A stretch of DNA of 64,000 nt from Pseudoalteromonas sp. '520P1 No. 423'. GTDB lineage: Bacteria; Pseudomonadota; Gammaproteobacteria; Enterobacterales; Alteromonadaceae. Each line of letters starts with the position of its first letter. The first letter of the stretch is position 1. Of the stretch, positions 47,707 through 56,734 are shown one piece after another. The position numbers and the translations under genes were made by a program. Location: contig NZ_BBZB01000001.1 in assembly GCF_001269985.1 (NCBI RefSeq), positions 806,001-870,000 on the forward strand, in the 5' to 3' direction. The notes beneath the pieces were generated by a model. It was not told the DNA's origin and made no database searches. It worked only from the letters and a program-made list of their open reading frames with translations.

Positions 47707-48451
47707 TGAATTGCTAAGTGATAAAGAGAAAATTCGTTATAGCCGTCAACTTATGCTTAAAGAGGTTGGTTTTGATGGCCAACAAAAGCTTAAAAAAGCT
47801 AAAGTGCTGATTATTGGTGTAGGTGGTTTAGGCTGCCCAGCGGCTTTGTATTTGGTTGCTTCGGGTATAGGTGAAATCACCTTAGTTGATGCCGATAAAG
47901 TAGAACTTACTAATCTGCAAAGGCAAATTTTATATAAGATTAATCACTTAGGACAAGCTAAAACACAGGCTGCTAAAAAAAGTTTAGCTAGCTTAAATAA
48001 TGAAATAATCATCAATACTGTTAACGAACAGTTTTCAGCTGATAATGCTAAAAGTCTGATCAGCAACGCAGATATTATACTTGACTGCTGTGATAACTTT
48101 GAAACGCGATATTTGATAAATCGCCACTGCGTTAATTTGCAAAAAGTTTTAATTTCAGCGGCTGCCATAGCAACAAAAGGTCAGTTGATGGCTTTTGATA
48201 ACCGTCAGCAAGGTAATGGGTGTTATCAATGCATATTTGAGCCATCAGAGCAGCAAGCAGCACTTAATTGCGAAAACTCAGGAGTAGTGAGTCCGTTATT
48301 AGGGGTAATGGGTTCTATGCAAGCGACACTGGCCTTAAATTATATTTTAGGTCATATGCATTTAAATCAGTTTATAAGTTTTGATGCAATGACTTTTGGG
48401 CAACAAAAAATAGCATTTTCAGCAAACCCTAATTGTGATATTTGCCAATAA
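47699..48451 (+). CDS. thiF: ThiS adenylyltransferase ThiF (HesA/MoeB/ThiF family)
   Basis: 250 residues. Nucleotide-binding VLIIGVGGLGCPAALYL, the KIRYSRQLMLKEVG start, the Arg finger in LTNLQRQILY, and a structural zinc site from NGCYQCIF and NCDICQ. In this operon the substrate is ThiS rather than MoaD. The start is the GTG at 47699, overlapping the thiDE stop; the longer frame from 47636 overlaps thiE without support. Its N-terminal SNELLSDKEK fits the family. Confidence 0.92.
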   Translation: MSNELLSDKEKIRYSRQLMLKEVGFDGQQKLKKAKVLIIGVGGLGCPAALYLVASGIGEITLVDADKVELTNLQRQILYKINHLGQAKTQAAKKSLASLNNEIIINTVNEQFSADNAKSLISNADIILDCCDNFETRYLINRHCVNLQKVLISAAAIATKGQLMAFDNRQQGNGCYQCIFEPSEQQAALNCENSGVVSPLLGVMGSMQATLALNYILGHMHLNQFISFDAMTFGQQKIAFSANPNCDICQ

Positions 48452-48562
48452 AGCCACTTTAGTCTTTATTAAATCTACTACACATTTTTACTGTTTAAAT
48501 CAGTATCTTTGACATAAAATAACGCGCATCGCGCTACAGACAACAATGGAATAAACTTCATC

Positions 48563-50710
48563 ATGAAATTCAAATTTAAAATATCCACATCAATACTTGC
48601 TTTGGCAGTTTCACAGGCGCTATTAACGCCTGCTCTTGCAACAGAAAATGAAGCTGATATTGAGCGTATTCTGGTTTCAGGTGATTTTAAAAAAGAAAGC
48701 ATTCAAACTTTAAGCGCTAGTGCGTCAGTATTTTCTAAAGATGATATTGATTTACGTGGCGCGTCGGCACTAGATGAAATTTTAAATGGTGCAGCTAATA
48801 TAAACTTTACTGCGGGTGCTTCTCGTGGTCGTTTTATGCAAATTCGTGGTGTGGGTTTACGCTCACAATTTGTTGATCCTATCAACCCTTCGGTTGGAGT
48901 GGTAATTGATGGCATTAATTATTCTGGTTTAGGTGGTGCAGCACTGTTATTTGATACTGAACAAGTTGATATTTACCGAGGACCACAAGGGACTCGTTTT
49001 GGTGCTGATGCATTGGCTGGCATGATACATATTGAAACAGCAAAAGCGTCAACTGATACCAACTTTAACTTTAAAGTGGGTGCAGGAAATTACAACAGTA
49101 AAGATGCAGGTGTCGCCTTTGGTACTGGTATTACTGAAGATACTGCATTTAGATTTAGTGCATATAAATCTAAATCAGATGGTTTTGTCGAAAATGCTTA
49201 TTTAAAGCGAGATGATACACAAGGCAGAGATGAAGTTGTAAGTCGTTTTAAACTTGATAGCCAAATCACGGATTTATTGCATTCTGAATTAACCGTGCAT
49301 TTTATTGATATTGATAATGGTTACGATGGTTTCACTTTAGATAACAGTCGTACTAGTATTGCTGATGAACCAGGACAAGATGATCAAGAAAGTTTAGCGA
49401 TTGGTTTGGCAAATACGTTTACGGGTTTTGACAGTGCTGATGTGGCTTTTAATGTATCAGGTATTAGCTCAGAATTATTATATAGCTATGATGAAGACTG
49501 GGTATGTGATGATACTAGCAAACCAGAACTATGTGCACCTGGTTTAATTGCAGACCCTATAAAAGATGTATGGAGCTATAGTTCGACAGACTCTTACTCA
49601 AGAGATCGCGAAGATCGTAGTGCTGAATTATCGGTTTCGGGTAAACAAGGTGATTGGGTAACTGGTATATATTATCAAAGCCGAGATGTTGATTTAACTC
49701 GTAAATACACTTGGTTATCACAAGATTTTCAATCTGTATACGATACACAAAATGTAGCGTTATTCGGTCAAATAGAGACTCAATTTAATGATAAAACCAC
49801 TTTAATTACCGGGCTTCGAGTAGAGCAAAACGACGGTGATTATAGTGATAATAATGCCATAGCAGAAAGCACATCAGATACGATGTTTGGTGGTAAAGTC
49901 GCATTAGAATATCAAGTTATTCCACGTACTATGATTTATACGAGTTTATCTCGTGGTTATAAGGCTGGTGGCGTGAATGGTGAAGCATTAGCCAAAGCGA
50001 AAGATGGTGGCATAGGAGAAGATCATGAGTTTTTTAAAAACCATACAACATTTGAGCCTGAGTATTTATATAACGCTGAGTTTGGTGTAAGAGGGTCATC
50101 TGCAGATAACAAATTATTACTTCGTGTTACCGCTTTTTATATGTATCGCGATAATATTCAATTAAAAGATTGGAATATTAAAGAAACAGATGGCGGGCAA
50201 GAGCAGTTCACTGGTTTTTATGCTAACGGAAGTAGTGGTACTAACTATGGTTTAGAAATTGATGGTTCTTACCAACTAACTGATCGCATTAGCTTAAACG
50301 GTAGTGTTGGGTATTTAGAGTCTAAAATTAATGATTATGTAACTAAATCAGGTTTAAACCAAGATGGCCGTGAGCAAGCACAAGCGCCTAAATATCAGTA
50401 TTCAGTGAATGCTAAATTTGATGCCACTGATGCGATATACATGAGTGTAGGCATTGAAGGTAAGGATGATTATTACTTCTCAGATGGCCATAATTCAAAA
50501 GCACCAAGCGTTAATTTGGTGAATGCCAAAATAGCTTATTCGCAAGATGATTGGGAACTAAGCGCATGGTCTCGTAATTTATTTGATGAAGAATATGCTG
50601 TGCGTGGGTTTCAGTTTGGTAATGATGCAACCAAAGATTATGAAACTGATACTTATGTGCAATATGGTGAGCCTATGGCTGCTGGTATAAGCTTTAACTA
50701 TAATTTTTAA
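48563..50710 (+). CDS. TonB-dependent outer-membrane receptor, probably for thiamine
   Basis: 715 residues: signal peptide (SILALAVSQALLTPALA), plug domain starting DIERILVSGDF with RGVGLRSQFVDP and VDIYRGPQGTRFG, then a 22-strand barrel ending in the C-terminal Phe (ISFNYNF). No separate riboswitch precedes it. Its place directly after thiF and before a thiamine-binding protein, PnuT and a thiamine-kinase-like gene indicates uptake of thiamine or a precursor. The substrate is inferred from context. Gap to thiF is 111 bp, without a clear terminator. Confidence 0.9.
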   Translation: MKFKFKISTSILALAVSQALLTPALATENEADIERILVSGDFKKESIQTLSASASVFSKDDIDLRGASALDEILNGAANINFTAGASRGRFMQIRGVGLRSQFVDPINPSVGVVIDGINYSGLGGAALLFDTEQVDIYRGPQGTRFGADALAGMIHIETAKASTDTNFNFKVGAGNYNSKDAGVAFGTGITEDTAFRFSAYKSKSDGFVENAYLKRDDTQGRDEVVSRFKLDSQITDLLHSELTVHFIDIDNGYDGFTLDNSRTSIADEPGQDDQESLAIGLANTFTGFDSADVAFNVSGISSELLYSYDEDWVCDDTSKPELCAPGLIADPIKDVWSYSSTDSYSRDREDRSAELSVSGKQGDWVTGIYYQSRDVDLTRKYTWLSQDFQSVYDTQNVALFGQIETQFNDKTTLITGLRVEQNDGDYSDNNAIAESTSDTMFGGKVALEYQVIPRTMIYTSLSRGYKAGGVNGEALAKAKDGGIGEDHEFFKNHTTFEPEYLYNAEFGVRGSSADNKLLLRVTAFYMYRDNIQLKDWNIKETDGGQEQFTGFYANGSSGTNYGLEIDGSYQLTDRISLNGSVGYLESKINDYVTKSGLNQDGREQAQAPKYQYSVNAKFDATDAIYMSVGIEGKDDYYFSDGHNSKAPSVNLVNAKIAYSQDDWELSAWSRNLFDEEYAVRGFQFGNDATKDYETDTYVQYGEPMAAGISFNYNF

Positions 50711-50772
50711 TTAATTAGTTTAATCAAAACTGTAGATTCAAATATGAATCTACAGTTTACCAAGGATAATAT

Positions 50773-51024
50773 ATGAAACTTTCTGTAGAAATTAGCAAAT
50801 ACCCATTAAATCAAGACTACATACCATTTATTAAAGACTTTATTGATAGATTAAATGCGCATGAAGGCTTAAAAGTAATTACTAATACCATGTCGACTCA
50901 GATTTTTGGTGATTATGATTTAGTTATGAGTGTATTAAACCAAGAAATTAAAAAGTCTTATGAAACTTTTGGTAAAGCGATATTTGTATGTAAGTTTATT
51001 AATGGCGATTTATCTCCAGAATGA
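50773..51024 (+). CDS. YkoF-like thiamine/HMP-binding protein
   Basis: 83 residues with the ferredoxin-like YkoF/MTH1187 fold: SVEISKYPLNQDYIPFIKDFIDRLN, then VITNTMSTQIFGDYDLVMSVL, and AIFVCKFINGDL. YkoF proteins bind thiamine or HMP. The ATG has the site AAGGATAA. Its TGA overlaps the PnuT start (ATGA). Confidence 0.85.
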   Translation: MKLSVEISKYPLNQDYIPFIKDFIDRLNAHEGLKVITNTMSTQIFGDYDLVMSVLNQEIKKSYETFGKAIFVCKFINGDLSPE

Positions 51025-51695
51025 GTGATTTAAACTGGACACAAGTTGCCACTGATACTTTATCTGGCTTTACTGCTATGTCTCATTGGGAGTATATCGC
51101 CGTATTTTTTTCAATTGCATATCTGTTGCTTGCGATAAAAGAAAGCTTATGGTGTTGGCCTGCTGCATTTTTTAGTACTTTTATTTATACCATTTTGTTT
51201 TTTAATGGTGCTTTGTTAATGGAATCGCTATTAAATGTGTATTACATGGGCATGGCAGTGTATGGTTGGACTGCTTGGCATAAGCACAATAAAGGGCCTG
51301 ATTTAATAGAAAAAATGGAAGTGTCTATTCAATCTTGGGGCTTAAGTCGGCATCTTAAAATTATCGCTATTACAACGCTAGTATCAATCGTTGTGGGTTA
51401 TATCATGTCGAATTATACTCATGCTGATTTTGCCTATTTAGATAGTTTTACGACCTTTTTTGCAGCAGTCACAACTTATTTAGTCACTCAAAAAGTGCTT
51501 GAAAACTGGTTATACTGGATTGTAATTGATGGCGCTTCAATATATTTATATGTTGAAAAAGGCTATTATCCAACTGTTGTGCTGTTTATTTTTTATACCA
51601 TAATGGCAGCGTGGGGTTTTAGTACTTGGTATCAAGAATATGAAAAAAACAGACTTGATATAACCGATAATCAAGATATGAAAAACGCAGTTTAA
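51021..51695 (+). CDS. pnuT: Thiamine transporter PnuT (PnuC family)
   Basis: 224 residues with about seven membrane helices. LWCWPAAFFSTFIYTILFF and LLNVYYMGMAVYGWTAW are PnuC-family signatures; the context (TonB receptor, YkoF, kinase) marks the PnuT branch, which moves thiamine by facilitated diffusion and relies on phosphorylation inside the cell. The stop overlaps the kinase start (TAATG). Confidence 0.9.
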   Translation: MSDLNWTQVATDTLSGFTAMSHWEYIAVFFSIAYLLLAIKESLWCWPAAFFSTFIYTILFFNGALLMESLLNVYYMGMAVYGWTAWHKHNKGPDLIEKMEVSIQSWGLSRHLKIIAITTLVSIVVGYIMSNYTHADFAYLDSFTTFFAAVTTYLVTQKVLENWLYWIVIDGASIYLYVEKGYYPTVVLFIFYTIMAAWGFSTWYQEYEKNRLDITDNQDMKNAV

Positions 51696-52489
51696 TGGAA
51701 GAGGTATCAGACTTTTTTTATCACTTTAAACCTGATGAAAAAATCCTTAAAGCAACATTTTTACCTACTGGGCTCAGTAATATTAATTATCATATTATTA
51801 CTGAGCAACAACATTATTTATTAAAGTGTTACCGTAATGCATTACCTATTGCACAGTTACTTGTGCAAAAGCAATTAGCAAAAAAAGATATTGCGCCACA
51901 GGTATATGGCTTTAATAAAATAAACAATACAGCTTTATTTGATTACGCCCCAGGTGAGGTTGCAGATAACATATCTATCACAACAATTGTTGAATCATTA
52001 ATTCATTTACATCAATTCCGAACAGACTCTGTTTGTTTGGATTTAACCGCACACTTTTCACCTTATAAACAGTTAAACGAATATAAAACATTTGAGCATA
52101 AAATTAACTTAGCTTTATCTTTAGTGAGCCAGTTACCAAAAACTTTAGGCTTTTGTCATAACGATTTAATAAAGAACAATATTATAAATGAGGGCAACAG
52201 GTTTGTTATAATTGATTTTGAGTATGCACAAACTAACGATGTATTTTTTGATTTAGCTGCGATAGCGTCAAGTTATCAATTTTATGAACAGCAACAATCA
52301 CAGTTAGTGAATTTATATTGTCAGCAAGGTAACTTAACGATTAATCGTGAGTTAGCAAAAAACAAGCTAGATATATTTTGCTTTATTTATAATGCATTAT
52401 GTTATTTTTGGTATATAAAGCGTGGGTTTGATGAGGCAGCCATACTTGCTTTATCACAATTGAATCAAAGTGAATTTAAAAGCAAGTAG
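51695..52489 (+). CDS. Thiamine-kinase-like phosphotransferase
   Basis: 264 residues, choline/aminoglycoside kinase fold: the nucleotide loop GLSNINYHIITEQQHYLLKCYR, the catalytic loop HNDLIKNNII (Brenner motif HxDxxxxN), and the metal-binding IIDFEYAQTNDVFFDLA. By context it traps imported thiamine as thiamine phosphate. Translation is coupled to pnuT. Distant to E. coli ThiK, so the role rests on neighbours. Confidence 0.82.
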   Translation: MEEVSDFFYHFKPDEKILKATFLPTGLSNINYHIITEQQHYLLKCYRNALPIAQLLVQKQLAKKDIAPQVYGFNKINNTALFDYAPGEVADNISITTIVESLIHLHQFRTDSVCLDLTAHFSPYKQLNEYKTFEHKINLALSLVSQLPKTLGFCHNDLIKNNIINEGNRFVIIDFEYAQTNDVFFDLAAIASSYQFYEQQQSQLVNLYCQQGNLTINRELAKNKLDIFCFIYNALCYFWYIKRGFDEAAILALSQLNQSEFKSK

Positions 52490-52516
52490 GCTTTTATGCA
52501 GGGGTTTGCTATATAA

Positions 52517-52699
52517 TTAAAGGCCACCAATACGCTCAGCGAGCTCTTTATATTTTTGTACATCACCATCATCAAAAAGAGGATCTCCTGCATCATTATT
52601 TTCTTTTGCAATTAATAAATGCTCTCGTTCTAAGCGTTTTACACGTTCTTCTTTTACGCCTAAAAAATCGGCAACTTCTAGTATTGTCATTAATGCCAT
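52517..52699 (-). CDS. Small MerR/excisionase-like HTH protein
   Basis: 60 residues, nearly all one helix-turn-helix: MTILEVADFLGVKEERVKRLEREHLL and a short wing with DPLFDDGDVQKYKELAE. This is the compact MerR-like/excisionase DNA-binding unit. Ribosome site AGGAGA six bases before the ATG at 52699. It is convergent with the kinase gene and unlinked to a recombinase, so likely a housekeeping regulator. Targets unknown. Confidence 0.78.
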   Translation of the reverse strand: MALMTILEVADFLGVKEERVKRLEREHLLIAKENNDAGDPLFDDGDVQKYKELAERIGGL

Positions 52700-52902
52700 T
52701 TATCTCTCCTAGTTTTATAATTAGCCAATTCATAAATCAGACTATTTTAAGTAAAGCTTACTAACGACAAAAAGTATAGTGGAATTATTAAGCAAATAGA
52801 ATCAATAAGCTGGCATTTAACTTTGGTTGGCTTTATTATACGCCTGTAACCCCCTACAGTACTTAGGCATGATAAAAAATATTTTACTGTAATTTATAAA
52901 AT

Positions 52903-52979
52903 GCACCCTTAGCTCAGCTGGATAGAGCGTCGCCCTCCGGAGGCGAAGGCCGCAGGTTCGAATCCTGCAGGGTGCGCCA
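52903..52979 (+). tRNA. tRNA-Arg (anticodon CCG)
   Basis: A 77-nt cloverleaf with encoded CCA: acceptor GCACCCT/AGGGTGC, D-arm AGCTCAGCTGGATAGAGC, anticodon loop CTCCGGA (CCG, reading CGG), T-arm GGTTCGAATCC. The 340-bp gap around it holds no gene. Confidence 0.95.
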
Positions 52980-53040
52980 TTTATCTTCTTTTCTAAAATC
53001 ACTCTATACTTAAAAATACATCCTTTTATTTGGTTTTTAT

Positions 53041-53238
53041 ATGGCCAAAGATAATCCATGCGTTGGCAACTGTTGCCTGTCGGAAAGAGATAGTTGTTTG
53101 GGGTGCTTTAGGCACTTAGATGAGATTTTGTCGTGGAATACAATGAATGACAAACAAAAACACGCTACTCTATTAGAATGTAATAAAAGAAAAGAGCAAT
53201 ATTTAGATCATGTTAAAACGGATTTTGATCGTCGATAA
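53041..53238 (+). CDS. DUF1289 cysteine-motif protein
   Basis: 65 residues with the DUF1289 pattern: PCVGNCCLSERDSCLGCFRHLDEILSW in pieces, four conserved cysteines that may bind a metal or Fe-S cluster, then a helical tail. Function unknown. It overlaps the following sensor kinase gene by 29 bp, so the two are probably translated together. Confidence 0.85.
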   Translation: MAKDNPCVGNCCLSERDSCLGCFRHLDEILSWNTMNDKQKHATLLECNKRKEQYLDHVKTDFDRR

Positions 53239-55171
53239 TAGCAGTGTATTAGCAATGCGGGTCAAGGTATTGCTAGAGTTAGTGGGCTGTGAAACTTTAT
53301 TAAATCATTTTTTAGAAATAGAAGATGTGCCTAAAAATGATTTGATAAACGATCATTTTGATATGATAGTTGTGGTTCACGGAATTCCAGTTTATTTAGT
53401 GCAGGAATTAAAAAATAATTTTAAAGAAATCCCCTTTTTGCTTGTTGCACCTCACTCACAAGATGCAAAAGTATCATCAACCTTTGCTGAATTGCATCAA
53501 CTTTTACCTTCTTCCCAAATGATTTATCCATTTTTTGATAATAAGGAAATTATAGGTATTTTAGAGGAGGAATTAAGAATTAATAGTGCAGAGGCCGAAA
53601 TATTACTGCCTAAGGTACTGTTAGTTGATGATGATATTCAGCGGTTAGAAAAACTAGACAAAAGCCTTAAAGGTGCTCATTTAGATGTGACAACAGCATC
53701 TGAGATTAAAGACGTTATTGAATTAGCTAAAAATAAAAAGTTTGATTTATTAATATCTGATTTTAATATGGCCAAATGCACGGGAATTGATGTTTTTAGA
53801 CAGCTAAAGGTAATTAACTCAGATTGTCGTTGCTTATTGGTTACTTCAAAACCACATCAGAGTGCACTGATAGAAGCGATACGTATTGGTGTTGAGGATG
53901 TTTTAGAAAAACCACTTAATGAAAGTGTATTGTTGCAAGCCTTGCATAAAGTATGGCAAACAGAATTATTAAAACGTAATAATTTAGAGCTAGTCGAAAG
54001 GCTTCAAGATACGGTTGATGCGTTAATCGAAAAAGATAGCTTACTAAGGGTGATATATAAAAACACCCCTGATGGCATAGTACTGTTTGAGCAGTCAGGT
54101 AATATTTTAGAAGCTAATGATTCATGTGCTTATCTATTTTCAGCTTCAAATAAAGATTTAGTGGGTAGCTCTATTTATTCGTTGATAGATGTTGAGTCTG
54201 CTGAAGAAGTTAAAACTGCTATTTTTCAGGCTGGAAGCAATAAGCAGTTCAGCTGTGAGCTACAAGTTTTATTAAAAGATGGTTTAAAGATCCCTTTAGC
54301 TGGATCGTTTTCTGAAATAGATTTTCATGGCGAAATTGCTTTTGCGGCTATTTTAAAAAATGTATCACACTTAAAGCATAAAGAAGAGCTGCTCAAAGAA
54401 ACCAAAGATATGTTAGAGCAAAAAGTGAAAGATCGTACTTCAGAGTTGGAACTTGCAAAAGATCAAGCTGAGCAGGCTAATCTGAGTAAATCAGACTTCT
54501 TAGCGAATATGTCCCATGAATTAAGAACACCTATGCACTCAATATTGAGTTTTTCTCGCTTTGGCTTAGATAAATTAGAATTACAGCCGATCCCCATTGA
54601 TAAAATGAAAAAGTATTTGTCACGAATTGAAAGCAGTGGTCATAGATTATTAACTTTATTAAATAATTTATTAGATCTTTCTAAACTAGATGTCGGTAAA
54701 TTTCCATTTTACCCTGAGATTCAAGATCTGTTACCTATTATAAAAACCAGTATTGATGACCTTTCTGGTTTTGCGCTCGAACGAAATATTAGGGTTGGTC
54801 TCGAGGCTAATTTATCTCAGGTAATGTTAAATTGTGATAGGGATCAGATATCACAGGTACTCAAAAATATTATTTCAAATGCCATTAAATTTAGTCCTGA
54901 TAATAGCGAAATACAGATCAACGTTTTTGATAGTAAAGGTAATGTAGAAATTAAAGTAAAAGATCAGGGTATAGGGATACCTGAAGATGAGTTAGAGCTA
55001 ATTTTTAGTAAGTTTGCACAAAGTAGTAAAACCAATAAAGGTGCTGGTGGTACAGGTTTAGGTTTGGCAATATGTAGAGAATTAATTGATTGCCATCAAG
55101 GTACGATTAATGCAAAAAATAATATCACACAAGGAGCCTCCGTTATCATTGTTTTGCCTAAAATAAGATGA
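53210..55171 (+). CDS. Hybrid sensor histidine kinase with degenerate and intact receivers
   Basis: 653 cytosolic residues. Residues 1-120 form a receiver-like fold (RILIVDNSS) in which the phospho-Asp position reads MIVVVHG, so it is a pseudo-receiver. Residues 135-250 are a normal receiver (VLLVDDD; Asp in LLISDFNMAKCTG). A PAS domain (about 290-400), a coiled linker and a HisKA-HATPase follow: SHELRTP (phospho-His), NIISNAIKFSP, DQGIGIPEDE, GTGLGLAI. No membrane segment. Together with the next gene it forms a signalling pair; the signal is unknown. Confidence 0.88.
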   Translation: MLKRILIVDNSSVLAMRVKVLLELVGCETLLNHFLEIEDVPKNDLINDHFDMIVVVHGIPVYLVQELKNNFKEIPFLLVAPHSQDAKVSSTFAELHQLLPSSQMIYPFFDNKEIIGILEEELRINSAEAEILLPKVLLVDDDIQRLEKLDKSLKGAHLDVTTASEIKDVIELAKNKKFDLLISDFNMAKCTGIDVFRQLKVINSDCRCLLVTSKPHQSALIEAIRIGVEDVLEKPLNESVLLQALHKVWQTELLKRNNLELVERLQDTVDALIEKDSLLRVIYKNTPDGIVLFEQSGNILEANDSCAYLFSASNKDLVGSSIYSLIDVESAEEVKTAIFQAGSNKQFSCELQVLLKDGLKIPLAGSFSEIDFHGEIAFAAILKNVSHLKHKEELLKETKDMLEQKVKDRTSELELAKDQAEQANLSKSDFLANMSHELRTPMHSILSFSRFGLDKLELQPIPIDKMKKYLSRIESSGHRLLTLLNNLLDLSKLDVGKFPFYPEIQDLLPIIKTSIDDLSGFALERNIRVGLEANLSQVMLNCDRDQISQVLKNIISNAIKFSPDNSEIQINVFDSKGNVEIKVKDQGIGIPEDELELIFSKFAQSSKTNKGAGGTGLGLAICRELIDCHQGTINAKNNITQGASVIIVLPKIR

Positions 55172-55311
55172 ATTGGGTACATTCAACTGAAAACTGGAGA
55201 AAGTAAAAAAGCTTAACTATGCTTGTTTTAGCTTGTTTTAGCTTAGTATCTTATTATCTGTGAGTGTCACAAATAAGGTACTGAGCTGTATAGATTATTT
55301 AGGGAGAAATA

Positions 55312-56433
55312 ATGGTCCAGAATAAAATTTTAGCTGTAGATGATGAGCCGTATAATTTAGAGATAATTGAAGAAATTCTCGAAGAAGACTATCAGCTACA
55401 CTGCGTTAATAGCGGTCCTGAATGCTTAAAAATAGCAGAGGAACTTAAACCGCGTGTAATATTGCTTGATGTAAGCATGCCGAATATGGATGGTTATGAA
55501 GTTTGTCGAAAATTAAAAGAAAACCCCGCAACTTCAGAAATTGTAGTGATGTTTGTATCAGCGAGAGGAACTGTTGAGGAGCGTATTGCAGGTTATGATG
55601 TGGGCGCGGAAGACTATATTGTCAAACCTTTTGGCAATAAAGAATTACAATCAAAATTATCAAGCCTTTTTAAGGTGATTGAAAATCGTGAAATGTTAGA
55701 GCTGCAAGTTGAGGACGCCACTTCTGCGGCTTTTAATGCTATGTCACTTTCAAGTGAGATGGGCACAATAGTTCAATATATTGAAAATATCGGCACAATT
55801 GATGAGCCAAAAGAGTTGGCAAGTGCGTTGAGCCAATGCTTAAAAAGTTTCGGTTTAAAAACATGTAGTGCTTTTTTAGTTGATAAAGAAGTATCTCACT
55901 TTAGTTCAGAAGGCATATGTTCACCTATGGTGATTGAGCTTTTTGAATTACTAAAAAATAAAGGGCGTTTATATGAATTTAGTCCGAGAATTTTAGTTAA
56001 CTATCCCACCATAAGTTTATTAATCCTCAACATGCCGTTAGATGATCCTGAAAAATTAGGCAGGATCCGCGATCATACCTGTTTTATTGTCAGTGTTACC
56101 GAGCAACAATTAAATGCAATTTTAACCGCTAGGGTTTTAAAATATCAAAAAATGCAGCTAAAACGCGCTTTTGCTTTGGTAAAATCTCGCTTTGAAGAGT
56201 TAGTGTGTGTACTTAATTTAAGCCATGAAATGAACGAAGCGATTTTTAGGGAACTGCAAGAGGAATTTGAAAACCGCATTCCTTATATGGGTCTAGATGA
56301 AGATCAGGAGCTTTATATTTTCAAAAAAGTAGATGCAACAATTCAAAAATCAGTCGCTCGGGAAGATTTACTAACCGATGTTAAAAGTGCTTTTTTTGAA
56401 ATAGAAGATGATCTATCGCATATTTTGGATTAG
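55312..56433 (+). CDS. Response regulator with uncharacterised C-terminal half
   Basis: 373 residues. The N-terminal receiver (1-120) is intact: acidic pair in LAVDDEPYN, phospho-Asp in VILLDVSMPNMDG, Thr/Ser in FVSARG, and Lys in EDYIVKPF. The C-terminal 250 residues have no DNA-binding motif; a coiled segment (about 120-150) leads to a mixed alpha/beta region perhaps GAF-like, then helices. Probably receives phosphate from the kinase 140 bp upstream. Output mechanism unknown. Confidence 0.82.
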   Translation: MVQNKILAVDDEPYNLEIIEEILEEDYQLHCVNSGPECLKIAEELKPRVILLDVSMPNMDGYEVCRKLKENPATSEIVVMFVSARGTVEERIAGYDVGAEDYIVKPFGNKELQSKLSSLFKVIENREMLELQVEDATSAAFNAMSLSSEMGTIVQYIENIGTIDEPKELASALSQCLKSFGLKTCSAFLVDKEVSHFSSEGICSPMVIELFELLKNKGRLYEFSPRILVNYPTISLLILNMPLDDPEKLGRIRDHTCFIVSVTEQQLNAILTARVLKYQKMQLKRAFALVKSRFEELVCVLNLSHEMNEAIFRELQEEFENRIPYMGLDEDQELYIFKKVDATIQKSVAREDLLTDVKSAFFEIEDDLSHILD

Positions 56434-56517
56434 GTTTGAGGGACTAGGCGCTAGATTTGAAATTTGAATATAAAGCTATTATCTCAAAAGAGCATGAACT
56501 CAGTATTTTCATATGTC

Positions 56518-56550
56518 ATCTCCGAGGTGTTTTATCGGAGATCTTGTTTT
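56518..56550 (+). terminator. Terminator after the response regulator gene
   Basis: ATCTCCGA (56518-56525) pairs with TCGGAGAT (56535-56542), followed by CTTGTTTT. The rest of the 296-bp gap has no gene. Confidence 0.75.
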
Positions 56551-56653
56551 AGTTTTGTATCAGTTTAAATTTAAGTGATGAGATTCTCGATAAAAAACAC
56601 TCGGGAAGGACTGGGGCTGAGTTCGTTGTTAATTTAATTGATATTCATAAAAT

Positions 56654-56734
56654 CTAAAGGCTAAAGACTAAAGACTAAAGACTAAAGACTAAAGACTAAA
56701 GACTAAAGACTAAAGACTAAAGACTAAAGACTAA
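56654..56734. repeat. Heptamer tandem repeat (unit CTAAAGA), eleven copies
   Basis: Eleven head-to-tail 7-bp units from 56654 (the first CTAAAGG, the rest identical), followed by a partial one that contains the stop codon of the convergent-side gene queG. The array therefore begins inside the queG stop codon on the minus strand. Confidence 0.95.

Noticed and set aside
48452..48562. Second TPP riboswitch before the TonB receptor
   Set aside because: No GCTGAGA or CCGTGAACCTGA elements are present.
52817..53059. 80-codon minus-strand frame
   Set aside because: It is antisense to tRNA-Arg; the RIRTCGLRLRRATLYPAELR stretch is the usual false translation of tRNA genes.
55225..55250. Short repeat GCTTGTTTTA x2 between kinase and regulator
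   Set aside because: Only two copies in AT-rich sequence; no sign of function.
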